From Vibrio orientalis CIP 102891 = ATCC 33934 (lineage in GTDB: Bacteria; Pseudomonadota; Gammaproteobacteria; Enterobacterales; Vibrionaceae), in contig NZ_ACZV01000004.1 in assembly GCF_000176235.1 (NCBI RefSeq), forward strand, positions 1,178,001 to 1,242,000: a DNA stretch of 64,000 nucleotides. Direction: 5' to 3'. The position numbers and the translations under genes were made by a program. Below, one piece after another: positions 7,551-17,200 of this stretch. Each line of letters opens with the position of its first letter. Position 1 is the first letter of the stretch. The notes below the pieces were generated by a model. It searched no databases. It was not told where the DNA came from and worked only from the letters and a program-made list of their open reading frames with translations.

Positions 7551-8918
7551 TCACCCGGTTAGCACGACACCTTCCGGATGCTTAACCAACGTCGGTTCAG
7601 GTCTAGCAAGCATATAAGCAAGCGTTAGCGGTCCAATACGACCAATCGTCATCACTACAATCATTATATACTTGCCAGGCTCAGAGAGCTCTGCTGTTAA
7701 ACCTGCGGTTAAACCAACGGTCGCGAACGCTGAGATCGTTTCAAATAATACTTTATCAAAACTCGCTTTTTCCGTGAGCATCAGCAGGAACATGGCAACG
7801 GTTAGGATCGCTCCACTAACGACAATAATCGCCAGAGACTTCGTTACCACAGGCCAACCAACCGTTCGCTTAAACATCACTACATGCTTCTTCTGTCTTA
7901 AGAAAGCCCACGTCGCGACAAAAGCCACCGCGAAAGTCGATACCTTAATACCGCCCCCGGTAGAGGTCGATCCTGCACCGATGAGCATTAAGATGATCAT
8001 CACCAGTAAGGCTGGCTGAGTGTATTGCGCTAAATCAACACTGTTAAAGCCCGCAGTACGCGCGCTAGCAGACTGGAAGAATGCTGCCAACCATTGTCCT
8101 GCTGGGGTTAGTCCCGCCATTGTCGCTTGATTGCCACGTTCTAACGCCCAAAACAACAATGTACCAACAATCAATAAGGCAGGCGTTGCGACCAACATAA
8201 TCTTAGTGTGTAACTGAAGTGCTCGAAAACCACGACGCCAGTTTGTTGATACGTCACCAACGACGGTAAAACCTAAACCGCCAAAGATAAACAAACCTGC
8301 CAAAGCGAATATCACAACCGGATCGTCAACAAAGCTCATCATACTGTCAGAAAACAGCGCAAAACCTGCATTGTTAAACGCAGAAATAGCATGGAACAAT
8401 GCATAGAACAGGCCTTCACTCCAACCCATCTCTGGCACCCAGCGGTACGCTAATATCGCAAAGCCAATGGTCTCTGCCATACAAGCAAAGATAATGATAC
8501 GTTTAACAAGACGGCGTAGATTGACTCGTCGATCTTGCCCTAATGCATCTTTGGCCAATGCCTGCTGTTTCAAAGTTAAGCGAACACCGAACATATACAG
8601 TAAAACTGCAGAGAGCGTCATTTGTCCCAGACCGCCGATCTGCATCAACAGCATCAATAGAACTTTACCAGCGATAGTGAAGTGTTCTCCGGTATCAACG
8701 ACACCCAAACCCGTAACACTAATCGCAGAAGTTGCAGTAAACAGAGCATCGGTAATCGAGAGCCCTGTTACTGAAAAAACCGGAAGCGTCAGTAACACAG
8801 CAGACGGAAGAAGAACCCCCAGAAAACTGAGTAAAATGACTCTCGGTTCAGAGCCTTTACGCTGCTTTTTGTCCGAATCTAACGCATAGAATGTGTCGGT
8901 ACGGGAAAACGGATTCAT
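7551..8918 (-). CDS. ktrB: KtrB, Na+-dependent K+ uptake pore subunit
   Basis: Membrane pore of the Ktr potassium uptake system, 455 aa, matching known Vibrio KtrB length. It has the four-fold M1-P-M2 architecture of the Trk/Ktr/HKT superfamily. Pore-loop glycines are visible in SAISVTGLGV, SAFNNAGFAL, SARTAGFNSV and SAFATVGLTA. The flexible gate loop of the third repeat is recognisable in IGAGSTSTGGGIKV. It is the second gene of the pair: its ATG overlaps the ktrA stop by 4 bases (8915-8918), implying translational coupling. KtrB works with the KtrA ring and contributes to growth at high osmolarity. Confidence 0.95.
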   Translation of the reverse strand: MNPFSRTDTFYALDSDKKQRKGSEPRVILLSFLGVLLPSAVLLTLPVFSVTGLSITDALFTATSAISVTGLGVVDTGEHFTIAGKVLLMLLMQIGGLGQMTLSAVLLYMFGVRLTLKQQALAKDALGQDRRVNLRRLVKRIIIFACMAETIGFAILAYRWVPEMGWSEGLFYALFHAISAFNNAGFALFSDSMMSFVDDPVVIFALAGLFIFGGLGFTVVGDVSTNWRRGFRALQLHTKIMLVATPALLIVGTLLFWALERGNQATMAGLTPAGQWLAAFFQSASARTAGFNSVDLAQYTQPALLVMIILMLIGAGSTSTGGGIKVSTFAVAFVATWAFLRQKKHVVMFKRTVGWPVVTKSLAIIVVSGAILTVAMFLLMLTEKASFDKVLFETISAFATVGLTAGLTAELSEPGKYIMIVVMTIGRIGPLTLAYMLARPEPTLVKHPEGVVLTG

Positions 8919-9580
8919 AATGAACTCAATTTCTTAGCCAACGTATCACGAGGACCAACGATGATGATCAAATCACCAATTTCAAGTCGCTTCTCGTAAT
9001 CGGGCACTTTATTGATCGCTGGACCTCGTTTAAAGCCTAGGACTTGCACATCTTGCTCTTTGCATAGCGCGAGATCGCCTAACGTTTTGCCCATAAGCTT
9101 CGCACCAACAACTATTTCCGTCATCGCTAATCCAGAACCTAGCTCTTGGAATTCGAGCACACGCTTATCCAACATTTTTCTCGCCACCCTAATGCCCATA
9201 TCTCTTTCAGGCATAATTACGTGGTCTGCACCAATCTTGTGTAGAATTTTAGAGTGGAACTTGTCGTTAGCTTTGACCCAAACGTTTTTCGCTCCGGCTT
9301 CTTTAACCACCAAGGTACTCAAAATACTGGCATTTACATCTGAACCAATTGATACCATCACCATGTCATAATCACTTAAACGAAGCTCTGCCACGGTTTC
9401 TTCATTGGTACAGTTTGCCACTAGCGCTTGGCTAACAAAGCTCGCTGCAACTCTTACTCGTTCTTCATCAAGATCAACCGCAAGAACCTCTGCGCCTGCT
9501 TGCTGAAGTTCTTTACATACAGAAAGGCCAAATCGACCTAGTCCAATTACAGCAAACTGTTTATCAGCTGATTTCATCAT
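8915..9580 (-). CDS. ktrA: KtrA, RCK-domain regulatory subunit of K+ uptake
   Basis: Cytosolic regulator of KtrB, 220-221 aa. The N-terminal RCK_N (Rossmann) domain carries the nucleotide-binding G13xG15xxG18 motif in VIGLGRFGLS and an acidic residue at the end of beta-2 (AVDLDEE). The C-terminal RCK_C (TrkA_C) domain spans about residues 140-220. It forms an octameric ring binding ATP or ADP to gate KtrB. Two adjacent ATGs (9578 and 9575) are both usable behind AGGAAC. The pair ktrA-ktrB is complete. The promoter should lie in 9581-9775, which is shared with the divergent MscS gene. Confidence 0.95.
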   Translation of the reverse strand: MMKSADKQFAVIGLGRFGLSVCKELQQAGAEVLAVDLDEERVRVAASFVSQALVANCTNEETVAELRLSDYDMVMVSIGSDVNASILSTLVVKEAGAKNVWVKANDKFHSKILHKIGADHVIMPERDMGIRVARKMLDKRVLEFQELGSGLAMTEIVVGAKLMGKTLGDLALCKEQDVQVLGFKRGPAINKVPDYEKRLEIGDLIIIVGPRDTLAKKLSSL

Positions 9581-9775
9581 TGTTCCTATTTTCGATAGGG
9601 GAAGAGAAGCGCCAAAGTGTGCGCCTGTCGATTTCGGTTATCAAACCCATTCCAGAATCTTGACACAGTTTTAACCTTGCCAATATATCAACAATACATA
9701 TTCAATAAAGAGACTAGTGTGGCTATAGGCAAAGTCTTATACTTACTCTACAAAATAATGAAATAGAATTGAAAA

Positions 9776-10876
9776 ATGAACGACTTGCTCACCTATTTAC
9801 CCCCATCCATCGCTGAGATGTTAAACAGCTGGGATACCAATGTTCTGTTTATCACCATTGCCAGTTTATTGGTGTGGATTGCTTGGCGTATTGTTTATGG
9901 TCGCTTAGAAATATTGGTGAGTAAGACTCAATTTCACTGGGATGATCTTACTTTATCGGCCCTAAAGACACCCATAAGTACGCTTATTTGGTGCTGGCCT
10001 GCCACCATCTCCGCTGGTTTTTTGCTGCAAGACTACATGGGTTCTAAGCTCAACTGGCTAGGTACGCTCAAACTGATACTCGTCATAGGGATCTTTGTTT
10101 GGATCACTATGCGTCTAATCAACAATATCGAAGAGTACGTGCTCGCTAACCAGAACCGAGACGAGACCACCGTTCAAGCAGTCGCTAAGGTCGCAAGACT
10201 GTTCTTTATTGTGATTGGTGCTCTAACGGTTATGCAGGCATTTGGTTTAAGCCTATCGGGCCTACTAACCTTTGGTGGTGTCGGTGGTTTAATTGTCGGT
10301 TTAGCCGCTAAAGACCTGCTGTCCAACTTCTTTGGCGGCATGATGATCTACTTTGACCGCCCATTTAAAGTCGGTGATTGGATCCGCTCTCCTGATCGTC
10401 AAATTGAAGGAACGGTCGAACGAATTGGTTGGCGCATGACCATCATCCGCACATTTGATAAAAGACCAATCTACGTCCCAAACTCTGTGTTCAGCAGCAT
10501 AGTGGTAGAGAATCCTTCTCGTATGCTCAATCGACGTATCAATGAAAATATCGGTATTCGTTATCAAGATGGGGCGAAGGTAGAGCTGATTGTGGCTGAA
10601 ATCAAAGCGATGCTAGAAAACCATAACGACATTGATACTAAACAAACACTGATCGTTAACTTTAACGGCTTTGCGCCTTCTTCATTGACGCTACTGGTGT
10701 ACACCTTTACCAAGACGGTTAACTGGATTCGCTACCATGAAGTGAAGCAAGATGTGCTGCTAAAAATCTATGAGATCATCCGCTCTCATGGCGCTGACAT
10801 TGCCTTCCCTACTCAGACTATTCAGCTAGAGCCACAAAAAGCTGGTGAAGTTGAAGTTCCACCAGCCTTAAACTAA
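9776..10876 (+). CDS. YnaI-like mechanosensitive channel (MscS family)
   Basis: Inner-membrane small-conductance mechanosensitive channel, 366 aa. Helices lie near residues 22-40, 65-83, 97-115 and 140-157, followed by the pore helix at about 161-190. There GGVGGLIVGLAAKDLLSNFFGG has the glycine/alanine packing and kink of MscS TM3. The beta domain follows (FDRPFKVGDWIRSPDRQIEGTVERIGWR), a pattern I associate with E. coli YnaI, together with the conserved VPNSVFSS and SHGADIAFPTQT segments. It releases solutes on osmotic downshock. Standing divergent from ktrAB, a hyperosmotic K+ importer, it forms an osmotic-homeostasis neighbourhood. Confidence 0.9.
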   Translation: MNDLLTYLPPSIAEMLNSWDTNVLFITIASLLVWIAWRIVYGRLEILVSKTQFHWDDLTLSALKTPISTLIWCWPATISAGFLLQDYMGSKLNWLGTLKLILVIGIFVWITMRLINNIEEYVLANQNRDETTVQAVAKVARLFFIVIGALTVMQAFGLSLSGLLTFGGVGGLIVGLAAKDLLSNFFGGMMIYFDRPFKVGDWIRSPDRQIEGTVERIGWRMTIIRTFDKRPIYVPNSVFSSIVVENPSRMLNRRINENIGIRYQDGAKVELIVAEIKAMLENHNDIDTKQTLIVNFNGFAPSSLTLLVYTFTKTVNWIRYHEVKQDVLLKIYEIIRSHGADIAFPTQTIQLEPQKAGEVEVPPALN

Positions 10877-10887
10877 TCAAGCTATCA

Positions 10888-10913
10888 TGCAGTAGCCAGT
10901 TCTTTGGCTACTG
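10888..10913. terminator. Hairpin overlapping the MFS stop codon
   Basis: Perfect 10-bp stem GCAGTAGCCA / TGGCTACTGC with a 6-base loop between the convergent MscS and MFS genes. Its right arm includes the MFS stop codon (10908-10910). It has no long T-run, so it is a weak terminator or 3'-end protector. Confidence 0.5.
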
Positions 10914-12155
10914 CAGTGCAACTTCGCGCTCGATGGTGTCTTCCACTCTCTCTGCTGCGAAATAGAGCCAAATCATTGCAATACACACCACAAAACACAA
11001 TCCAAACAGCCAAGTAGATCCAAGCCATTCAATCATCACCCCGCCGACTAGTGGGCCGATAGCAAAACCTAGCGTGTAGATTCCCGTCGCACCAAAATAG
11101 GAGCCGCGCAGATGAGAAGGAGCCAAACGGTCGATTTGCACGTTAATGGTTGGGAAGGTAATCACTTCACCGACACTAATGATGAAACAAGCAATAGCCC
11201 AACCAAGTGCTGAGTCATTTGGTGACACAATAAAGGCTAATTGACCAATAGCAATGGCAACCATACCAATACGAGTTCGAGTAAATAGCGGGAAGGATTC
11301 CATCAATTTGAGCAGTGGAAACTGCAGCGTTACTATGGTGGCCGTATTAACAAACATCAGCATCGCTATCAACGTTGCAGCGTCAGCGATACCGCTGCGT
11401 ACAATCACTTGTGGTACTGATGATTCAAGCTGCGCATAGACGAACATCAGCAGTAAGTTAGCAACTAACAGCAAAATGAAGATTTTATCTTGGCTGATCA
11501 CTTTGAGAGTTTGACGAAAGTTAGGCAGTACCGAAGATTCTTTAATTTTGTCACGCAGAGACTGCTTTCTTTCAATACCGAAGATAACCCAAAAGGCATA
11601 AGCAAGGTGAGTAAGGCCTGTGACTAGGAACAAACCTTGCGGGTTGGCAAGCGCCAGCGTAACACCCAGCAATGGACCAATAGCGCCACCAATATTTAAG
11701 ACGAAGTAACGGATGTTAAGGGCAAGCTCTCGATCCTTATGGTCTGCAAGGGAATCACCTAGTACCGCTTTAGCAGGGCCATCGATAAGTGGATGCATTA
11801 GCCCCGTCATCAGAACAAGAATGTAAAACTGCCACATTTGATCAGCAAGTCCGATTCCAGTGTATGCAAAGAAAGCAATCACGCAGCCTGTAACCATTAG
11901 CCATTTGCGGCCAAACTTATCTGACAAATAACCTGAATATAACCCAACGCCAGAGCCCAACAATGAGGCTGCTGCAAGCATAGAACCAACTTCAATCGCG
12001 CTGGCACCATAATCTTGATACAAGAAGACCACTAAGAAAGGCCAAGCCATAAAAAAGCTTGTTCGCGCTATCAGCACACCGACGAGCACAGTCCAAACCG
12101 GTAGATTAAACCTTTGTACCCGCTCCCACTGGAATAAGCTTTGATCCTTATTCAT
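10908..12155 (-). CDS. MFS transporter (DHA1-like)
   Basis: A 415-aa, 12-helix major facilitator protein of the inner membrane. Motif A between helices 2 and 3 is clear (GYLSDKFGRKWLM). Helix 5 carries a GPLLG motif (IGGAIGPLLGVTLAL) like the antiporter motif C of drug:H+ antiporters. The substrate cannot be told from sequence. It starts at ATG 12155 behind GGGGAG. It is monocistronic; the neighbouring hydrolase gene ends with its own terminator upstream of it. Confidence 0.85.
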   Translation of the reverse strand: MNKDQSLFQWERVQRFNLPVWTVLVGVLIARTSFFMAWPFLVVFLYQDYGASAIEVGSMLAAASLLGSGVGLYSGYLSDKFGRKWLMVTGCVIAFFAYTGIGLADQMWQFYILVLMTGLMHPLIDGPAKAVLGDSLADHKDRELALNIRYFVLNIGGAIGPLLGVTLALANPQGLFLVTGLTHLAYAFWVIFGIERKQSLRDKIKESSVLPNFRQTLKVISQDKIFILLLVANLLLMFVYAQLESSVPQVIVRSGIADAATLIAMLMFVNTATIVTLQFPLLKLMESFPLFTRTRIGMVAIAIGQLAFIVSPNDSALGWAIACFIISVGEVITFPTINVQIDRLAPSHLRGSYFGATGIYTLGFAIGPLVGGVMIEWLGSTWLFGLCFVVCIAMIWLYFAAERVEDTIEREVALQ

Positions 12156-12238
12156 TTACTCCCCTTCCCTAGCCATATTGTTATCTATTTGTTATGCAAC
12201 AGTATACTTTTGGTGGTTGTAAATGAAAGTGATTATCA

Positions 12239-12266
12239 AAAAAAGCCCGCTAAAAGCGGGCAAATA
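12239..12266 (-). terminator. Terminator of the metallo-hydrolase gene
   Basis: Stem GCCCGCT / AGCGGGC with a 4-base loop, flanked by a run of A's that gives a U-tract on the - strand, about 32 bases past the stop at 12298. Confidence 0.8.
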
Positions 12267-12297
12267 ATGAAAAGGCATTAAGTTACTAAAAAATAAT

Positions 12298-13464
12298 CTA
12301 GTTTTGCAGTGTAATAGGCAGGTTTGCTAGCTTAAAATCCTGTTCTTGCCACCAATAGCTGGTTCTCAAATCATCAGTCATCTTGAGTGTTTCACCCACC
12401 ATAGGTGTCACCAGATTAGCACCCGAAATCTCGGCTTCAACAATCAAGTCTGTCATTGGTTCATCCCATCGATGGGCAAACAGCTCATACGTTGACCAGT
12501 GAACAGGAAACAGGTTTTCAGCCTTCAAGTCTTTAAAAGCTTGCATGGTATGTTTAGCTTGCATGTGGCCCCAATTTTCTACTGGAAAGCCTTTACCCTC
12601 TTTCACATTGGCGGCCACTTCAATAAACGCCAAGTCAAATGGACCGTACTTATCACCAATTTGTTTAAAATGGCTGTCGTACGCAGTATCTCCACTGTAA
12701 AAGAAAGAGCCATTGCGACCTTTGACCACCCACGACGCCCACAGCGTGCTGTTTGAATCAAACCCTGTTCGGCCAGAGTTATGGTTTGCAGGAGTCGCAA
12801 TTAACTCAACACCATTAACCGTCGCTGATTCCCACCAATCAAATTCTGTAATCTGGCTAGGAGACACACCCCAAGCTTCTAGGTGCTTACCCACGGCCAA
12901 AGGCACGAAAAACTGAACATTGCTATTGGCGTAATAACGAATTGTTGATTCTTCGAGATGATCATAGTGGTCATGAGAGATCACAATGACATCTGGCATT
13001 GGAAGCTGTTCACGAGTCACTGGCGCTTCAACATTTCGACTAAACAGCTTCTTCGCAACCCAAGGAGAAGCGTACTCAAACACTGGGTCAACCAACACGC
13101 GTGTTTGGTCGATATCAATAAAAAGACTCGAGTGTCCTAGCCATGTAACTCGCATAACATCACTTTTCTGCGTTAATGCGGCAATATCTACAGGCTGGTG
13201 AGGTAAAGTGTGGCTTGGCTTCAACGCACCGCGGTCGAAGAAAAACTTCCACATAACAGAAGACATGCTTTCTTCGGAAGGAAAACTAGGCAAACGAGAG
13301 ATAACTTTTCCGTCTTTGAACTGCGCAGACTGCGCAACTTTCTCTGCGCGTTGGTGAGCACTTTGGCTACGCTCTTGTGCGTTATCCGTAGCTTGATACT
13401 GGTTGTAACCAACCAAACCCAATGCAGAAATTACTGATGCTTTTAAGACACTGCTCATTTTCAT
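12298..13464 (-). CDS. Metallo-beta-lactamase-fold hydrolase, exported or membrane-anchored
   Basis: A 388-aa enzyme of the MBL superfamily, NAPE-PLD/RomA-like branch. The metal-binding H164xH166xD168H169 motif sits in VISHDHYDHLEES. Further ligands are expected at His in TPANHNSGR, Asp in FFYSGDTAYD and His in LFPVHWSTYE; the NWGHMQAKHTMQAF segment is typical of this branch. An N-terminal hydrophobic helix (about residues 5-20) suggests export or anchoring, giving a periplasmic enzyme. The substrate is unknown; relatives act on phospholipid head groups, lactones or phosphodiesters. The gene is divergent from a TetR regulator, and the shared 103-bp promoter carries two palindromic operators, so it is almost certainly the regulated target. 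Confidence 0.82.
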   Translation of the reverse strand: MKMSSVLKASVISALGLVGYNQYQATDNAQERSQSAHQRAEKVAQSAQFKDGKVISRLPSFPSEESMSSVMWKFFFDRGALKPSHTLPHQPVDIAALTQKSDVMRVTWLGHSSLFIDIDQTRVLVDPVFEYASPWVAKKLFSRNVEAPVTREQLPMPDVIVISHDHYDHLEESTIRYYANSNVQFFVPLAVGKHLEAWGVSPSQITEFDWWESATVNGVELIATPANHNSGRTGFDSNSTLWASWVVKGRNGSFFYSGDTAYDSHFKQIGDKYGPFDLAFIEVAANVKEGKGFPVENWGHMQAKHTMQAFKDLKAENLFPVHWSTYELFAHRWDEPMTDLIVEAEISGANLVTPMVGETLKMTDDLRTSYWWQEQDFKLANLPITLQN

Positions 13465-13482
13465 GATCTCTCGCTATCCAAG

Positions 13483-13506
13483 AAAGTAAACGATGGTGTA
13501 TACTTT
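13483..13506. promoter_or_regulatory. Putative TetR operator O1
   Basis: A 24-bp palindrome with half-sites AAAGTAAAC and GTATACTTT (one mismatch to a perfect inverse) around the spacer GATGGT. It lies 19 bp upstream of the metallo-hydrolase start, where bound repressor would block transcription. Confidence 0.8.
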
Positions 13507-13522
13507 AGTTACTCTGAATTAA

Positions 13523-13546
13523 AAAGTAAACACCATCGTTTACTTT
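13523..13546. promoter_or_regulatory. Putative TetR operator O2
   Basis: A 24-bp perfect palindrome with half-sites AAAGTAAAC and GTTTACTTT around the spacer ACCATC. It is 22 bp upstream of the TetR start and exactly 40 bp centre-to-centre from O1. The spacers of the two sites are reverse complements, so the sites are inverted copies. Confidence 0.85.
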
Positions 13547-13567
13547 GTCTATTCTGGAAAACGAGCA

Positions 13568-14176
13568 ATGATAAAAAGAAGTGATATAAAACAAGAAGAT
13601 ATCATCAAGTCCGCCATCGAAGTTTTTTCTCAGAAAGGCTTTGATCAAGCCAGTATGGAAGGTATTTCTAAGCATGCGGGGGTCTCAAAACGCACGCTTT
13701 ACAAATACTATCCAAACAAAGATGCTCTCTTTGAGGTGATTGTAGATAAGCTCATGTGTCGTTTTGATGGCCATTGCGAGGTCGAATTTGAACCTTCTGT
13801 GTCGATAGAGCAGCAGTTAACTGAATTAACGCTCAAGCAGATGTGTTACATCAATAATGAAGATTTTCAAATCACCGCACGCTTGGTGATGGCTGAGTGT
13901 ATTCGCTGTCATGAAACCTCGAAAGTACTGGTGTCAAAGTTCGAATCGATTGAAGACTCTTACGGCCTGCAAAATTGGGCTCAGCAAGGGATTGATGCGG
14001 GTGCGCTTGAGATTACCAATATTCCTCTGGCGATTGAGCAGTACATTGGCAGTATTAAAGCCGTCATTTTCTGGCCTCAATTGATCACTCACGCTCCACC
14101 GCCAAGCTGCGAGCAAGTAAAAGAGACAATTACACATGCAGTAACTAGCTTTGTAGCGACATACAAAGTGAACTAG
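13568..14176 (+). CDS. TetR/AcrR-family repressor
   Basis: A 202-aa one-component regulator. The N-terminal helix-turn-helix (about residues 10-56) shows the canonical TetR pattern IIKSAIEVFSQKGFDQASMEGISKHAGVSKRTLYKYYPNKDALFEVI. The C-terminal ligand and dimerisation domain resembles the AefR-like type (about 80-200). It is divergent from the metallo-hydrolase gene. Two matching 24-bp palindromes in the intergenic region imply that it represses both itself and the hydrolase. The inducer is not predictable. Confidence 0.92.
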   Translation: MIKRSDIKQEDIIKSAIEVFSQKGFDQASMEGISKHAGVSKRTLYKYYPNKDALFEVIVDKLMCRFDGHCEVEFEPSVSIEQQLTELTLKQMCYINNEDFQITARLVMAECIRCHETSKVLVSKFESIEDSYGLQNWAQQGIDAGALEITNIPLAIEQYIGSIKAVIFWPQLITHAPPPSCEQVKETITHAVTSFVATYKVN

Positions 14177-14195
14177 ATTTGTTTACACAAAACAA

Positions 14196-14216
14196 AACGC
14201 CCCTTACGGGGCGTTG
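14196..14216. terminator. Bidirectional terminator, TetR gene and adhesin
   Basis: Eight-base-pair perfect stem AACGCCCC / GGGGCGTT with loop TTAC. T-rich sequence follows on both strands, so it serves the TetR gene (+) and the convergent giant adhesin (-). Confidence 0.88.
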
Positions 14217-14221
14217 TTGTT

Positions 14222-17200
14222 TTAGTTATTGTCGTGAATCATCACGTGTTCAAGTAACGATGAAACCATATCTTCATGGGACATCCCACTAAAGCCACTA
14301 TCAAGCTGATGAACAAGGTTCTCAACCAAGATGCCTTGATCTTGCGTCCCCTCACCTTGCGGGTGAACACGTAATTCAACGTTGTCACCATCCACCTGCA
14401 CATCAAGGTGTTTCAGTAACTCGTCCATATTCACTGAATCAGATTTAAGCTCAGGTAGTACTTCACGTAGATCGATTTTATCCCCTTCGCTGACGTTAAA
14501 ATCTTTAATGGTATCCAATGAACCATCATCAATTTCATTCCAGACAAAGGTATCCATGCCAGTACCACCGACAAGAATGTCAGAGCCTAGTCCACCATAA
14601 AGGACGTCATCACCGTCACCACCTTCTAGATAATCATCACCAGCTCCGCCAATGAGCGTATCGTTACCATCACCGCCGACTAATAGGTCATTACCACTGC
14701 CACCTGTAAGCGTGCTGTTAGAGCCACTACCATCGAGGCGAACCGCTTCGGTGTCCGATGCGTGGTTAATCACTAAATCAGCAATATTGTTGACCACATT
14801 GAGATTAATCGCGATATGGTTACTCGACTCAGCCTGATCAAGGATGGTTCCGTCTTGGGCAAGTTCATGCGATACCGCAGTGACCTGCAGAGTATGATCA
14901 CCCTCAGTCGCACCTTTAATGGTTAAACCTTCAATCGCCTCAGGGGACACCTTCCACACATCACCCACATGCGTCACATCACCAGTACTGCTCTCAATGG
15001 TCGCACCGGCAGGCACATCCCTCACTTCTAATGTGAGCGCTTCGCTTGCATCAGTTAACGCCGCCATAATACCAACAATCGCAAGTCCGCTTGTGCTAGC
15101 GCTTTGCGTTGCAGTAATGTTCTTGTTGAAGCTATATCTGCTATCAAGTGCTAGGGTTGGCGCATCCGCTACTGGATTAACGGTAATGGTGTAATTCTTT
15201 GGATCAGCCTCTAGCGCAAGACCTGAAGAGTTCCAACTATCTTTCGCTGTGACTTCCAGATCGACACTATTACCTGACACAGAACTCGCATCAATAAACA
15301 CCCCTTCACTGCTACTACTTGGCTTATCAAGCAACGCGTTCAGGTCAGCGAGCGTACCCGACAAAGTCAGAGTACCACTACCGTTCCCTGTCGCAGTGAC
15401 ACTCGACCCAGCCGGAGCAACGAGAGAGAGTGTGCCGTCATCTACGCTTAGAGTGACCGTCATCAGGTCATTAGCTGAAGCGCCAACATAATCGACATCA
15501 CTGACAGAGATTCCGCTTAACTGCTGGTTCGCATCTTCATCAATCTGCGAGGTAATATCGTCTATATCCAATATCGGCTTGTCGTTAACCGGAGTTACGT
15601 CGAAGGTAATCTCAGCGTTCCCCGTCTGATGATCCGCTTGACCATCGGTCGTGCCATCATCTTTAACCACGTAGCTAATTTTCACCGGGCCGTTGTAGTC
15701 TTTCGCAGCAACAAACACCCAGTTATCGCCTTGTTGAACCAAGCTACCCTGACCTTCCACGAGGGTCAGACTGTCAACGCTGATGGTGTCGCCTTCTTTA
15801 TCAAAAGTACCATCAATCAAGTCTTGTACGCTGATGGTTAGACTGCCTTCTTCTTGCAAATCACCTAAGTCAAAGTCTTTCGGCTCAGGCGCATCGTTTA
15901 CCTCAGTAACGTTAATCACAAAGGTTGTCTGATTGGTTGAAGAAGTTGAGCTATTACCCGGATCAATCGTACCGTTATTGCCACCGTCATCGACCGTCGC
16001 GGTCACAGTAACTGGCCCATTAAAGTCAGCATCAGGTTTAAAGATAACTTTCCCGGCAGCCAACGCAGCATTGATGTCGACTAGTTTACCTGTTGCAATA
16101 AGGCTGCCATCAGCAGCGATGGTAAAGTTAACCTTGGCATCACTCAGGAACTCTAACGTTCCGGCATTCACTTGCAGCGTCAGCTCGTAGGTTGCATCAG
16201 GGTCATCATAGGTGGCATCTATATCAGCAATCCCAAACTGGTTAATCGCGAGACCACCCACTACATCTTCTGAGGTCTCAAGATCAATCACGTTGACGAA
16301 AGTTGGCTGATCGTTGACTGGGTCAATAACCAATTCAACATCGAACTCAGACTTAGGCCCAAGGGCACCATTATCCACTGACTGAACTGAGATATGAATC
16401 GGGCTATCAATACCTAACGCATTGCCCGCATCACTGTTGTGCTGACCTGAATTAAAGATGATTTTATCCAGTTTCTGAGCATCCACTTCCAGTACCCAAG
16501 TACCTGTCGCAGCATTGTAGCTGGCTGGAGTACCGTCAGGATAGAGGATTGACGCATCCGTAGGTACGTTAGTTACCTCAACGCGAATGGTTTCCGGATC
16601 ATTTTCGTTGTATGTGCCACTTCCTGTAGCTGACATTGCTCTATCAACCACAGACGCATTGATGGCGATATCAATGTTCTGACCTTCGTTACCGCTAACC
16701 GAATCAGTTACATCGGTATCAATGATGTCTCCCTCTGGAGCCACATTAACAACAAAGTTGGGCAGATTCGTAGCTTCCGTCGGCACACCTAGCAAAGATT
16801 CTTGGGTGAACACGCTAACACCAAACTCTGCCGAGCCACTGAAATGTTTAGGTGGAACAACCGATATCGCTGTTAAATCCAGACTGTCACCGCTGCCCGC
16901 AGGTAATTTGACACTCCACTCACCATTGCCATTATTTTTAACCGTATAACCGCTGCCAGGTTCTGCAGTGAACTGGAAACCGTCTGGCACATCCGTAAAC
17001 TTAATTGATACAAATGATTCAGAACCATCGGTATCGGTCAGTGAGATAGATACATTACCGGAACTGCCCAGCGAAATAGGCTGATCTTCAGTACCAGATA
17101 CTTCTATCTGGCCAGAACTGTTCTCAGGACCTGTTATAACCACTTCATCCAGCACTGGCACCACTTCAAATTCGACACTGGTTGAGAAATCACCAGAGTG

